64,000 nt of DNA from NCBI GenBank assembly GCA_003260075.1, contig QLIY01000269.1, positions 1-64,000 on the forward strand, written 5' to 3'. The notes under the pieces were generated by a model. It searched no databases. It was not told the origin of the DNA and saw only the letters and a list, made by a program, of their open reading frames with translations. Positions 27,701 to 43,602 of the stretch are shown here, one piece after another; positions within the stretch are counted from its first letter, which is position 1; each line of letters starts with the position of its first letter. Position numbers and translations under genes: made by a program. This stretch comes from Phallusia mammillata. Its lineage: Eukaryota > Chordata > Ascidiacea > Phlebobranchia > Ascidiidae.

Positions 27701-30700
27701 TACCAGTTTCTTCAGGAATGTCAATGACCTGGCAGGTTTTCCGTACAAACAACAATCCAACCATATCTGGAATTCCAAAGAAGGCATCTTCTGAAGAAAC
27801 ACTGCAGAAGAAATCATGTTTCATTTTAGCTGTCTTACCCATTTAACAAACCCATCAAAGTTGACATCACTCTAGTTGGCAATATGTATGTATGTACTTA
27901 AGCATGGGCAGCATTGCATTTAGATTTTCTATTTGCTATAATTCCATCAGATATATATATATATATATATTTGTTAGTTGTATATATATCATTAGGTTCC
28001 TACATTTTCCTGGCATTTAGTAGGTATCCTAATGTATGTCTACTTTACATTAAAATTCATGTTGTTGTTCAGATGCATTAGCATTTTGTTCAATAGTTTA
28101 AAGTAGAGCTACACAAGACCTTTAAGCAGATCAAGCTTTAGTCTCATGATCAATTTGCCATGCTAATCAAAATACCAACGTCAAATGATCAATAGACTTT
28201 CTATATTGCATTGCACTTACATGTCTGTGCCAAGAACAAAGTCAAGTGCATGGACAGCTTTGCCTTTTCTTGAATTTGTGAAAAGGTATGAGAACAAAGT
28301 AAAAGCATGTGTAGGAATACTGGAAGTAGAATCACCAACATTGAAGATAAAAGCGACTTCAGCTTGGCCTACTGTGTCCAAGCCATGTGACACAAAATAA
28401 TAACATGGTGTAGATTGGTCTGTAATAATAAAGTTAAAGAAATGTTTGTGATTAAAAAAAACTGTTCTGTAAACACAATCCACTTAGCATTTGAAATTCA
28501 AAGAAGATTAAACACTTTAACATGGTCATGTGCTTGGGTTTGATTTGTATGTATGTTTGATATGAATGATATTACAGTTCTGTGTTACTCAGCTGTACAG
28601 CTCAGTCATCAAAACTGGTGGCTGAAAACTACAAAGAAGCTAAAATGGCTGAAAAAAATAAATTACTGTACAATTTTATTGAAACAATCAAACACTTTAA
28701 AAAAAAGTTTAGTAACTTACATTTAAAAAGGCAAACTGAAACAAAAAGGTTGGGACTAAGCGCAAACCGCAAAGGTTTTGAGTTGTCTGGTTGCAATAAG
28801 GTTGTGATCAAAGCTTCATCAGGATACTCCTCAATAACAATTGTTCCATCGCTGTGTGTATCTGCATGACGTTGCTGGTAATTACACTTTCACCAAAACC
28901 AACAATCTAACCCAGTGGTTCTTAACCTTTTTATAACGACCGAACCCCTATGATATTCTTCAGTATTTGATCGAACCCCAAAGTTACATCCTAGGTTTTA
29001 ACACATTTTGTTTGGTGAGTCATAATTAGTGTTTTGTTTTTCAAACGTAGTGGCAGCAGTTACTGTTTGTCATTTTGTTAAATTCTGACATAATAATACA
29101 AGCAACTTGTTTCAGGATTGCTTTAATTCCGGCAATTTTAAGTATTTACCAAAATGAAGCATTAGTATTTTTAGCATCTGTACACAAACATGAAAAAGAT
29201 GTGTTTTTGCTGCCAACAAAATTTCGTTGTTTTTCTGCTTCCGAACAATGCTCATAATTCTCTGTTTTGTCAAAAAAAGAAAATAAAACCTTAGTGCAGG
29301 GGTGCACAACCTTTTTGCTAGGACGACCGCATCGCAGCTTCTTATTTCACAAACGACCGCCATTTACCTGCTTACTTTTGTTTTAAAATACTTGATTGGT
29401 TTATATTTTATTTACCATCTAATAGCGCCCAAAAAGTCCAGATTAATTTCTGTACAGATTGAGCTGCACATTACGAAGATCTGTCCTAAGTGTTTATGAT
29501 GTCATAATCTTTATTGTGATGCTTGTGGTACCTGTTTTGTTCGCGTTGTTTGCACGCAATAGGCGTACAAAAAGTCTGACGTGTATGGTTCTTAGGCTGG
29601 TAATGCTCTTTTTAGTACCACAAAAACTGTTTAGAGCAGTTTAAAAATCAAAATATTTAGCAAAGGAGTCTTTTTACCTCACGGCCGCCAGTGCATATAT
29701 ATTTTAATAAACATGTTCACTGCCGCACAAATTCGACTCTGCGGCGCCATGCGGCCGTAGGTTATGTACCCCTGCCTAAGTGTAACCTTCCAGTGTTTTG
29801 ATATTTGTCAAATACAAATTGCCATTTTTAGCGAATATAGACTCTAAAGTTTGGCGAAAACGAGTATTTGTCTTGTACTTCAAAAAGCCCTTTGAACCAC
29901 TGATTATGAACCACTGATCTAACCACACTGAGGCACTTACCAACAATGACTGGTGGAAATGGTGAACTCTGCCTGTCTTGTGAAGCATTTCTTTGCTTTG
30001 TCCTGCTGGCTCTGGAAAACCATTACAACTTTTACTTTTGTTTGCTGTGTCCTTCACAACAGATTTTAAACATATAGGACAGTATTTATGTCCACTTTAC
30101 ATTACTGTCTTTCATGCCTGAAACGCCATTCTATGAGTTTTGGTATTACTCATATAGTTAAGGTTATTAGGTGCTGAGAAGGTCCAACAAACCAATAAAC
30201 TAAGAGTTACTGCTACCAACGGGATTAAATTTTTATCTGATAGCTAGCTAGTCATACCTTTGCATTCTGCTAGGCAGAGGTGGTGTGTCCGGCAAAGTTG
30301 AAGGGTGATCTGGTTTTGTTCCATCAGAAAACCTAACACTTTTATGATTAGAAGATCCATTTGTTGAATCTGGTGAATAAATATGGAATTAATAGGTTTT
30401 CTAAAAATAAAACAGAAAAATAAAGAACATACCATCAGCATCATTTGGCTTTAACACTGGCCTTGGACCACTTGAAGGAGGGGAAGGCATTTGAGGTGAT
30501 GATGTTGATGCCTGTTCTGAATTTCTTTGCGCTGCTTCAGCTAAGGCATCAGCTACAACACAAAGTAGCTCAATATGTTCCACCACCAACATAAGTGTTT
30601 CATGACAAAAATGATGCTATTTTTGCGGCAACAGTTTTCATAATTACACATTTAGTTTTGAGAGGAAATTGTTAGCCAAACTATAAAGTAGAAAGGTGGA

Positions 30701-33700
30701 CTATGTGCTTTACAAACTGTTAGATTTGACTCTGGTATAAATAGACATACCTTGCAATATCGCTGCATAGCACCACATGCAAACACGTGCTTCGGCAAAC
30801 TCCATATATTCCAATTTTGACTTTTCATTGCAACATGTATTGCAAAATACTTGGCCACAGGCACGGCAGTGATGTCTACAAAAGAATAAATTACATTTAG
30901 TGTTTTAGCTATATTACTGTTTTACTTTCTGACTGATATTAAGTTACGTATAATATATTTAGTTTTGTTATAACAAATTCAGGTGATTAAAATTCTAAAA
31001 AATGAATTTCAGGACAGGACTGCAAATATATACATTGGCAATGAGTAAAAAAAAAACGAGGGTGGTAATATCAATGTACACTAAGCAGCTGCAATAAGCG
31101 CATTGTAATAGAGCATCATGTGACATTATTGTTTGCAAGCAATAAACCACACCCACCACATGGTTGTGTTCAATATGCAAAACAAAAGGTCCAGTAAATG
31201 TCAACAACACAAAAATAGGATTGTATACACTATATTTGACAGCAAACTAATGCATACCGTCGTCTTGTAAAACTAAAGGCTACTCCACACTTTGTACATG
31301 CAGGACTTTCCTTGTCTGGAACCCATCGTGGCTTATAAAGGCCAGGTCGTGGTATTTGGCTATGCACAACCGATGTTTCATGTGTATTGATCTGATTGGA
31401 TCGACCAAGAGAGTTTGTGTTCTCTGTGGAATTTAAACTAATTGGTGGTGCCTGTAACAAAAAAGTATGGCTTTTGTCCTGAACAACAATATATATTTTT
31501 TGGTATGCGTTAATACATTAATATAAGTTTACTAACTCCATTTAAACACTAACCTCGGAGCTGGTGGTTTGATCACCTGCAAAGTATGAAAATCATCAGA
31601 AAATTGAAGTGAAAAAGTGCTAAAATACAGAATGGTGATTTCCCAGTAATATTGCAAAGACAAACGATGAGTTTCAAGGTGCTACAAACTCTACCCTAGT
31701 ACATTTTTTAAGGCAGTGTATTTACTTTCAAACTTTTGTCAGCCACAAAACCTTTTAGACATAATAATAAAAAAAAAACAAGGTTCATAACAGCACAGTT
31801 TCCTTGCTTGTTAAAGTATACTGCAAACCTAATAAAGTTACCTTGATGTAATTCTGACTCTTCCTGTCTTTTATGGGAAGTTGTGTGGTGTGCAGCTCTA
31901 TCTTCAGCTAAAACGGCAGAATAGGAGGGTGGTGAAAAACTTGGATATGATTGTTCTCTAATTCCATCCCCCATGTCTATTGCAGGTGAATTGGAGGAGT
32001 TAGATAATGAAGTTTGATCTGCAGGTACAACCTCACTTTGGTCCTCGGGTACAACTTCAGGATTGTCTTCTTGGACTTCTTGTATCGGTTCTTCTCCCAT
32101 AGTAGTCAAATAATCATTGGAAACCAAAGAATCATTGTTAACAGAATCTACTTCAACCAGATTGCTAATGTTGTCAGTATTGCTGTGCACTGTTTGACCT
32201 TCTGAACTGTCCAGGTTTTCCACCTGTGGGCTTAATGAGCTTTGAGAAAAAACATTGATTTCTGTATTAGGGACAGGTGCTGGTTCTTCATTAACATGAT
32301 CTGCAGAAATTTCTGCAATGTTAGTAGAAATACTGTCCACATTTTGATACGTTGTAAAGTCTGTTGGCTTTGTATACTTTGACTTTTCAACCAGGATATC
32401 AGTTGTTAATTGAATTTGGTCTCTGTTAATGTTGCTATGTACAGCAACATCATTAGCAGAGGAAGGAAATTCTTCAGTGGACAAAAAGTTTTCAAATTCA
32501 TTCAATAATGCTTCATCATCACTACTATCCAAATGTACATTGGAATTAAACCCAACCACTTTTTCAGAAATGTCACTGTTCTTAGTTGATTTTGATACAG
32601 CAACTTCGGTGTTGGTTGTAGCTTCAACTGCATGATTGTTCTCCGAAACCACATCTTTTTCTTGAGTTTTCACAACATTTTCATCTTCTTTCATATGATC
32701 ATCGACAAAATTGTGGTTTTCTTTAACCTCTGTGGCTTGATGAGCCACTTCAGTAAGGGATAAAAGAAAATCCACTTCACTTAAAGAGGCAGGAATAACA
32801 ACCTTTTCCTCTGTGGTGTTTTTAGTAATAGGTGGTTCGATTTCAACATCACCAAAATCAATAAGCATCCCAGTATCACAGCTGCTTGGTGATAAGTCTT
32901 TGTCTGTTGCTGGTTTGTGTGTAATTCCATTGGTCAATTTTCCGCCAATAGCATCCCAAGTTGGCTCAGACACTGAAAACTGTGGATGGGTTACTTCCTT
33001 CGTAGCAAGCGCTGTGTAACTAATGTTTTTTTTTTCATCTTTGTTCTTGGTTGAGGATGGTATTTTTGGCTCTAAGTGAACAAAAAATATTAGTGTTAGT
33101 CATGTCTCTGATGAAACAAACATTTCTGTGACACATGTAAGCTAAAAGCCTTTGGGAATATAACCCATTTTTTCTAAGTACAGTATTTAAAAAACTATCA
33201 TATTTTTGAATATTATAAGTTTCATTAAAATTAAAATTTTAAACCTGCACCCATCCGAACTTTCCCTAACCATTGGTATATTCTAAATTCAGCCAAAATG
33301 AAAAATTGGTATGTTGTGTTACTTGTGAAATTTTGGCAATATTTTTTCCTAAAGTTATTTTGGACTGGACAAACTTTTTGTGCTGTCAAGAATTAATAGT
33401 GAAGGAACTGTCTGCACCCTTTTAGCAGTGTGGCATAATTGATTGGTCCTTTTCTCCCTTCCCTTTCTATGCATATACATTCCAGATTGAAAAAATTGCC
33501 TGCGCGGAGGATTTAATATTTCCGACTTTCCCTTGTAATCCGCGCAAATTTAGGCTTTTGACGTGTAATCCGCGCAAAAAAAAATGTTGTCCGCGCAACT
33601 TAGCACAGCTTCCACAGGTAACTTCAATAAACTTTCTGTAAAATTTTATATTTGTGTTGAACAATGAAGTTCTATGTCTTTACAAGCCTTACTTCGCGAA

Positions 33701-34670
33701 TAATCCACGTAAATCAGTCAAGCGCATCATAACTTACCGATTNTGTAATCCGCGCAAAAAAAATGTTGTCCGCGCAACTTAGCACAGCTTCCACAGGTAA
33801 CTTCAATAAACTTTCTGTAAAATTTTATATTTGTGTTGAACAATGAAGTTCTATGTCTTTACAAGCCTTACTTCGCGAATAATCCACGTAAATCAGTCAA
33901 GCGCATCATAACTTACCGATTGTCACCCTTGCAATAACATTTTTAATATGCTAACATAGTCGTTAACAATTTTTAGGACGTAGTTATGACATTAAAGTGA
34001 CTGCCAGGTAGGCAAGTTACATAAAATAATGTTTTCTGTTTGACAAATAATTAAAAGCAGTTAGGCATTCTTAAATTACTTCAAAAGAAAGAAATGTAAC
34101 AGCAAAAAATGTTTCAATCGTTATGAAAATGAAAATTTGTAGAGTTTAGCAAAGCAGCTGTGTGCGCAATAGAGCAAAACTGAAGATTCATAGTGTTTAT
34201 TTGTTGTTCTTTTTGTCAGATAGTATTGCAGGCGTTACATGCAAAGTGCGTTAATCATTAAATCCACCTGTCAATCAAAAATCTATCAATCGGCGCAGAA
34301 AATTGTAATTCCGCGCAATTATTTTGATGAAAAAAATATCCTCCGCACAAAAAAAACTTTCCAATCTAGTATATATTGTATATACATGTGCTTGTTTCCG
34401 CTATTTCACTTATGATGACAATTGTATTTGTCAAAACCTTTGCTTGATAAACCATTTAGGTAAATAATTAGAATTGTTATAACACTGTTACTTAATGAAA
34501 ACTAATACAATGTGATACAAATTACAAATACTGCGATTAATAACTGGGATGTTAAAGTTGTCCGATTATAAGTAAATTTACTTACTTGGAGGAGGCGGAC
34601 TTTCATTTTCCTCCAGTTCATCCAATATTCGGTCAAGATCAGTGGCTTCAGCAAGAAATGAATCATCCAT
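24702..34670 (-). CDS. ZFYVE9: FYVE-domain SMAD anchor / endofin homologue (ZFYVE9/16)
   Basis: Twenty exons join in phase: 34670-34586, 33071-31842, 31576-31554, 31451-31258, 30875-30751, 30552-30433, 30369-30258, 30011-29941, 28861-28721, 28419-28221, 27801-27704, 27580-27449, 27385-27208, 27000-26832, 26721-26619, 26558-26443, 26134-26049, 25932-25827, 25676-25518, 24887-24702; 1210 aa. The start [18 protein letters not shown] resembles the SARA N-terminus. Exon 2 (409 codons) is acidic and Ser/Thr-rich, likely disordered. The FYVE finger spans exons 4 and 5 with [14 protein letters not shown] and RVC motifs, so it should bind PI3P on early endosomes. The C-terminal half matches the conserved SARA/endofin region ([41 protein letters not shown]). 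SARA presents SMAD2/3 to TGF-beta receptors. Vertebrates have two paralogues; this may be the single ancestral one. Exon 3 is a 23-base microexon. Confidence 0.95.
25734..25844. repeat. Duplicated exon edge around a G10 run
   Basis: AAATATTATTTGCAATAAAG...CCACCGTAGCAA occurs at 25734-25782 and 25793-25844, with G at 25783-25792. The segment includes the last codons and donor site of a ZFYVE9 exon, so the left copy is a spurious duplicate exon end. The phase-correct exon uses the right-hand copy (ending 25827). Confidence 0.85.
27950..27970. repeat. TA dinucleotide microsatellite
   Basis: About ten TA units in the ZFYVE9 intron 27802-28220. Confidence 0.8.
28913..29916 (+). mobile_element. 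hAT-type element in a ZFYVE9 intron, itself interrupted
   Basis: Termini CAGTGGTTCTTAACC and TTATGAACCACTG, with an exact 8-bp target duplication ATCTAACC at 28905-28912 and 29917-29924. A second hAT element (29297-29774) has inserted into it. Without that insert and one duplication the element would be about 518 bp, like the other non-autonomous elements here. It has no transposase. Confidence 0.88.
29297..29774 (+). mobile_element. Nested hAT-type element
   Basis: 478 bp with termini CAGGGGTGCACAACCT and AGGTTATGTACCCCTG. Flanks are CCTTAGTG (29289-29296) and CCTAAGTG (29775-29782), 7 of 8 matching. It contains CGACCGC and CGGCCGC words near the ends. It lies wholly inside the 28913-29916 element, so it inserted later. 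Confidence 0.85.
33476..34366. mobile_element. CCGCGCAA-rich inverted-repeat element in the first ZFYVE9 intron
   Basis: The left end CCAGATTGAAAAAATTGCCTGCGCGGAGGAT is echoed in inverted form by the right end ATCCTCCGCAC...CCAATCTAG. GTAATCCGCGCAA and TCCGCGCAA words cluster at both ends. No coding capacity is seen. A 179-base internal part is duplicated at an N (33743). Confidence 0.6.
33564..33921. repeat. Tandem 179-bp duplication joined by an N
   Basis: 33564-33742 and 33744-33921 are the same sequence except for one A in a homopolymer, separated by a single N at 33743. This is most simply an unresolved overlap or haplotype join in the assembly. Confidence 0.85.
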
Positions 34671-36957
34671 TGTTACTAACTATTATCTAAACATAACTAA
34701 TGCAAACATTACATACAACAATTAAAACAAACATCCTGAAACAAATACCGTTTTATGAAATAAACAGTTGTCAAAAACAACACTAACAAAACAACTTTAA
34801 TACGTTAACTTCAACGGCAAACAAAAACAACACAAAACCTGGCAGTCAAATTTTTTCACAACAACAAAATGCTGAGACAGCAAAAAGCATAAACTGCATG
34901 AGAGAAAGGAATGTGTGTTGCAATGGCAATTCCAGTAGGTTGTCCGATATTTTACGGAAACAAACGAAAGCAATAAATTACGGCCATGCCTATTGCATGT
35001 GGAATTAAATATGATGCAACAGAAAGCAAACATCCCACTAGCATTGTTTTTGTATGTAAATGGATTGGCGTTTTGGTGCTTACAACGGCAACTTTGGTGA
35101 ACAAAAAGCTTACAAATATCTGTTGCATTTACTACGATCTTTTGTTTCCGGTCCGTGGATTTTTTTACAATTTTACCGGTCCCGCGTTGTAGAAAGGTTG
35201 GAAACCACTGGTTTAGCATACAAACGACGTTCCTTATCCTTGTTGATGAAGATGTTAATAAAAACATGCCAAAACTAAAACTTTTATGTGTGATGTGAAG
35301 CCATATTTTTTAGCATTACGTTGAATCGTAACCAAGCAAAAAAGATTTTGTAACTCCAAAAGGCACGTGTCTAAAGCGATTGTCCCCGTCAGTACCGATC
35401 AATAGAGTATACAGACATCAACAACAGTTTCAACATCTTCTTGTTCTGTCTAACCACACACTGATTACTTCTCGAGAGGGTTCAGAAATGCAAACCAAGA
35501 TGAATTAGGTGGTTACATAAATTCATCCATATAGGCACGTTCGCGTATGTCACACGACTTTTTTGGAGTGTGTGTGTTGCGACGTTAATCACTGCCGTGG
35601 ATTGTTCATTAAAAGACATTCAAAATTTTGTCAAAAAGTAGGCTTACTTAGTCACATAACGCTTACGGCAGGGGTGTCCAAACTGCGGCCCGCGGGCCAA
35701 ATGCGGCCCCCGACGGCATTATAAGTGGCCCGCGGCTGTTTTTTTAAAATTGTGTTGCGTATGGCCCGCCATAGTTTGGAACTTTGGATTAAGTTTTTGG
35801 GTTTTGGCGACGCTACTTCACGCAAAAGCTTTCCATTCATTTACCGGTAAAAAGGAAGGTGCTGACTCAACAAAATCACAAAATTTCCTTAAATCCTGTA
35901 AATTTGTGTCCTAATTCTGAAAAAACGTTGACCCGCGGGCGTCTTTACCTGGTAAAATTTGGCCCCCGTTAAAAAAAGTTTGGACACCCCTGGCTTACGG
36001 TGTAGCTGCAGCGCGTCTATACCATCTATCCACCAATTGTGCCTTCAACTTTGTCGCGCTTTTTAACGTCTGAACGTTGCGCAGCTATTTTCGTCTTGGT
36101 AAGTATTTTAGCGCAATTGTGCTGCTACGATTTTGCCCGGCGATATAAAATCAACTTAAATAATTTATGACACACCGAAACAACTTTTGCAATATGTAAG
36201 CAGGAAGAAACACAACACTTGACGGACAACGTGGCCCGTGTTTAGTCGATACAACATGTGACTAACGTGTAAGTTTATGAAAGGTTTGTGAAACATAAAA
36301 CATTAAATTTATACAATCGAAAACATTGGTTTCGGCTGAGTTCTCAAAAAAAGATCGGGCCGAAACCTCAACATTGATAATATACGTCGTTAATGTGCAA
36401 GAAACTAATCACATATTGAGTTTTGCGATGTGAGCGGAGAAGGACCCTAGTAAGAAGCCAACAGTCGTGTTAACGATACAGTGAGGTCTGTCGGTGAGTT
36501 TCAGCACTTGATTTTCTAACCGGCAAACTAAAGTAAAACGACACACAGCGAATCACCTGATTTTGCACTTTGATACATTGTAATACTACACAAAAAGCAT
36601 TTAAAAAACGCGTCATATATACATGTGTATAAAGTGATAACAACAGTGGCAAAGTTTTCTAGGTAGCTAAGTATGAAGCAAAACTACTGTAGGTAAAAAA
36701 ATGAGATGTAAATAGTGCATTTAAATATTTAAAGCGCTTCTGTATACCATAAAATTTTTACTTCCATAATAACAATTTCTCATCTTTTTTCGGTAAATGG
36801 CAGTGAGTACACTGTTTTTACTACAACATGCTTAGCTGACAAGTCAAGGATGCTTCAAAATGAAACTTACAAAATACACACACTATATAATACTAAAATG
36901 TAGTTCTTCCTGATAACATGACCAATTGGCCAAGTGTAAACTTAAAACAATATAAGT
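34671..36957. other. Spacer between ZFYVE9 5' end and OAT 3' end
   Basis: Contains the ZFYVE9 upstream region, the OAT 3' UTR and a complete hAT element at 35669-35992. GTTGGAAACCACTG at 35200-35213 looks like the right end of another hAT-type copy whose left end I could not find. No coding exon recognised. Confidence 0.45.
35669..35992 (+). mobile_element. hAT-type non-autonomous element, GCGGCCCGCGGGCC family
   Basis: 324 bp with termini CAGGGGTGTCCAAACT and AGTTTGGACACCCCTG and an exact 8-bp target duplication GCTTACGG (35661-35668, 35993-36000). CGGCCCGCGGGCC and ACCCGCGGGCG sit near opposite ends. A related GACCCGCGGGCCACATCCGG piece is near 63455. Confidence 0.92.
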
Positions 36958-40610
<3,653 letters not shown>

Positions 40611-40668
40611 TTTTCTCCAAATGCAAATACTATAAAACATAAATTATGATTTTTATCAAAAGTTTTTT

Positions 40669-41850
40669 CGCCTCTAACAATGGTTCATAAACATTGAGTC
40701 AATCATTTTATTAGACGGTTTGACCTTTTTTTTAACACATTTATGCCGCATTCGACGACGTACGTCACACAAAACCGTACACATTATCATAAAAGACTTC
40801 GTCATAAGTTCATAACATCACAAGTCACAACATTATGAAGCAACGTCCGGCTTTAATGTCACGCGATAGTTTACTAAACCTTGGTGTTTTAATCTAAGGC
40901 GAAACAAATCTGCTTTCATTGTGAATGTGAAACCTCAGTTGTTCATCACTCCTACGTGTCCGCCCACATGGAATTTACCCAATCAGATGCGATCATTGAG
41001 CACCGCCTCAAAACGTATATTTTCCATGTCGCGAACACTTGTTTACAGAAAGTGACATGTCATATATAAAACTATGATATGCAATTGAGGCATTTAGGTA
41101 GTTCATTCCTTTTCAACAACTTTTGCGTGTAACTTATATCGCCGTTGTGCCAAAAACTTGTTTCAGTTGCTTTTTTATTGAGTTCTTTTCGCTGGTTGAA
41201 AAATTCATAGCCACGTCACCGCGTTATATTCTTTTGTAGTGTGATCCAATCATAGACCCCCCCCCCCGCCTCTAACAATGGTTCATAAACATTGAGTCAA
41301 TCATTTTATTAGACAGTTTGACCTTTTTTTTAACACATGCCGCATTCGACGACGTACGTCACACAAAACCGTACACATTATCATAAAAGACTTCGTCATA
41401 AGTTCATAACATCACAAGTCACAACATTATGAAGCAACGTCCGGCTTTAATGTCACGCGATAGTTTACTAAACCTTGGTGTTTTAATCTAAGGCGAAACA
41501 AATCTGCTTTCATTGTGAATGTGAAACCTCAGTTGTTCATCACTCCTACGTGTCCGCCCACATGGAATTTACCCAATCAGATGCGATCATTGAGCACCGC
41601 CTCAAAACGTATATTTTCCATGTCGCGAACACTTGTTTACAGAAAGTGACATGTCATATATAAAACTATGATATGCAATTGAGGCATTTAGGTAGTTCAT
41701 TCCTTTTCAACAACTTTTGCGTGTAACTTATATCGCCGTTGTGCCAAAAACTTGTTTCAGTTGCTTTTTTATTGAGTTCTTTTCGCTGGTTGAAAAATTC
41801 ATAGCCACGTCACCGCGTTATATTCTTTTGTAGTGTGATCCAATCATAGA
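40669..41850. repeat. Tandem 585-bp duplication of the OAT upstream region
   Basis: CGCCTCTAACAATGGTTCAT starts copies at 40669 and 41267. They end at CCAATCATAGA (41256 and 41850) and are joined by eleven C (41257-41267). The copies differ only by a one-base change (GACGG/GACAG) and a 4-base TTAT indel that I can see. The segment begins 59 bases upstream of the OAT start and so includes its likely promoter. Confidence 0.9.
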
Positions 41851-41861
41851 TGCTACATACC

Positions 41862-43212
41862 ACGGCCGCAAATCCCGGGGGGGACGGGGGGGACATGTCC
41901 CCCCAAAAAATTTGGCTGGGGGGACTTCCATTCATCTGCCCCCCCAATATTTGTAATACCCTTGAGCTAAAAATAAGATATAAGTCTATTGCTCAATATC
42001 ACACAAATCTAATGACATAATACTACTTCATAATTCACATTGTTGTCAACAATGGAACTCAATCGAATTGTTTGATGTCTGTGCAAAAAGCTTGACAGTG
42101 CATTTAGTTGATGGAATATTTGCGGCACTACAAGAATAATGTCTCAAAACGTTAAACGGCTTAAAGTTAGTAAGATAGAACAGTATTTCGTTTCCAACGC
42201 AGCGAGTGGAAAAACAAACTTAAGGAAAGTATAAGGTCAATTCTGCAGTGCCTGAAAGTGTTTTACTAGAGAAGGAAATGAAAATACTAAAAGGCAAAAC
42301 CAGTTCCACAACAACAGATGGGGGAAGCAACTCCTGTGTAACAGAAATAAATTCTGCGGATCTTTTNNNNNNNNNNNNNNNNNNNNNNNNNNNNNNNNNN
42401 NNNNNNNNNNNNNNNNNNNNNNNNNNNNNNNNNNNNNNNNNNNNNNNNNNNNNNNNNNNNNNNNNNNNNNNNNNNNNNNNNNNNNNNNNNNNNNNNNNNN
42501 NNNNNNNNNNNNNNNNNNNNNNNNNNNNNNNNNNNNNNNNNNNNNNNNNNNNNNNNNNNNNNNNNNNNNNNNNNNNNNNNNNNNNNNNNNNNNNNNNNNN
42601 NNNNNNNNNNNNNNNNNNNNNNNNNNNNNNNNNNNNNNNNNNNNNNNNNNNNNNNNNNNNNNNNNNNNNNNNNNNNNNNNNNNNNNNNNNNNNNNNNNNN
42701 NNNNNNNNNNNNNNNNNNNNNNNNNNNNNNNNNNNNNNNNNNNNNNNNNNNNNNNNNNNNNNNNNNNNNNNNNNNNNNNNNNNNNNNNNNNNNNNNNNNN
42801 NNNNNNNNNNNNNNNNNNNNNNNNNNNNNNNNNNNNNNNNNNNNNNNNNNNNNNNNNNNNNNNNNNNNNNNNNNNNNNNNNNNNNNNNNNNNNNNNNNNN
42901 NNNNNNNNNNNNNNNNNNNNNNNNNNNNNNNNNNNNNNNNNNNNNNNNNNNNNNNNNNNNNNNNNNNNNNNNNNNNNNNNNNNNNNNNNNNNNNNNNNNN
43001 NNNNNNNNNNNNNNNNNNNNNNNNNNNNNNNNNNNNNNNNNNNNNNNNNNNNNNNNNNNNNNNNNNNNNNNNNNNNNNNNNNNNNNNGCTTAAATCATCT
43101 AGCTGTTTGTCACGTGCATTCAGATTTACTCGATCAAGTACCGGTTGAAGAAATCACTAAAGAGTTTGTTGCTGTTTCGGAAATTCGTCGAAACATGTTT
43201 GGACATATTTGA
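41862..43212 (+). pseudogene. hAT / zinc-finger-MYM-like transposase relic around an assembly gap
   Basis: The left edge (CACGGCCGCAAATCCCGGGG, then GGGGGGACATGTCCCCCC) looks like a transposon end. A short frame starting MSQNVKRLKVSKIEQYF at 42139 stops at 42234. A second frame from 42248 (PESVLLEKE) runs into the N gap. After the gap, 43090-43212 encodes LNHLAVCHVHSDLLDQ...EEITKEFV...RRNMFGHI then stop, which resembles the C-terminal dimerisation end of hAT/ZMYM-type transposases. The early stop and frame change suggest it is dead. The middle is unread, so activity cannot be judged. Confidence 0.55.
42367..43087. other. Assembly gap (721 N)
   Basis: Unbroken N. Any frame crossing it is meaningless. 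Confidence 0.99.
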
Positions 43213-43427
43213 CAACAAAACTGATTATGTGTCATAGATTTTTTCGTTTGTTGTTTGTTTACAATACACAAAAATGTTAAAACTTAAAATCTGTTTTCTT
43301 TTTTCCTCCTGGAGTTTGCTGTAAAGGTTTCGAGGCAACGTATTATCTGTTGTCAAATAAAATCTGTTTGTGACGTCATCTATACTCACAGCAGTCATAG
43401 GTCCCCCCCCAACACCCCCCCCCCCCC

Positions 43428-43469
43428 GAACCGAACCTGAACCCATATGACAAGCGGTTCGACTCCCTG
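43428..43469 (-). mobile_element. GGTTCGGG-family hAT fragment, copy C
   Basis: The reverse complement reads CAGGGAGTCGAACCGCTTGT followed by CATATGGGTTCAGGTTCGGTTC, the left end of copy B. It is cut off at a C13 run (43415-43427), so the rest of the element is missing or unassembled. Confidence 0.8.
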
Positions 43470-43510
43470 GATCCAACCATAGTATGAAAATACTATCTTC
43501 AAATTGTGCT

Positions 43511-43527
43511 TTGTCGCGGACAATCAA

Positions 43528-43583
<56 letters not shown>

Positions 43584-43602
43584 TTGTCGCGGACAATCAA
43601 AA
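43511..43602. repeat. Duplicated 19-mer around a C54 run
   Basis: TTGTCGCGGACAATCAAAA occurs at 43511-43529 and again just after the C run 43530-43583. It is the second very long homopolymer of the window. Confidence 0.85.

Noticed and set aside
32014-33019. Frames of about 65 codons on the + strand
   Set aside because: Antisense shadows of the large acidic ZFYVE9 exon.
42248-43093. 281-codon frame on the + strand
   Set aside because: All but about 40 codons are N.
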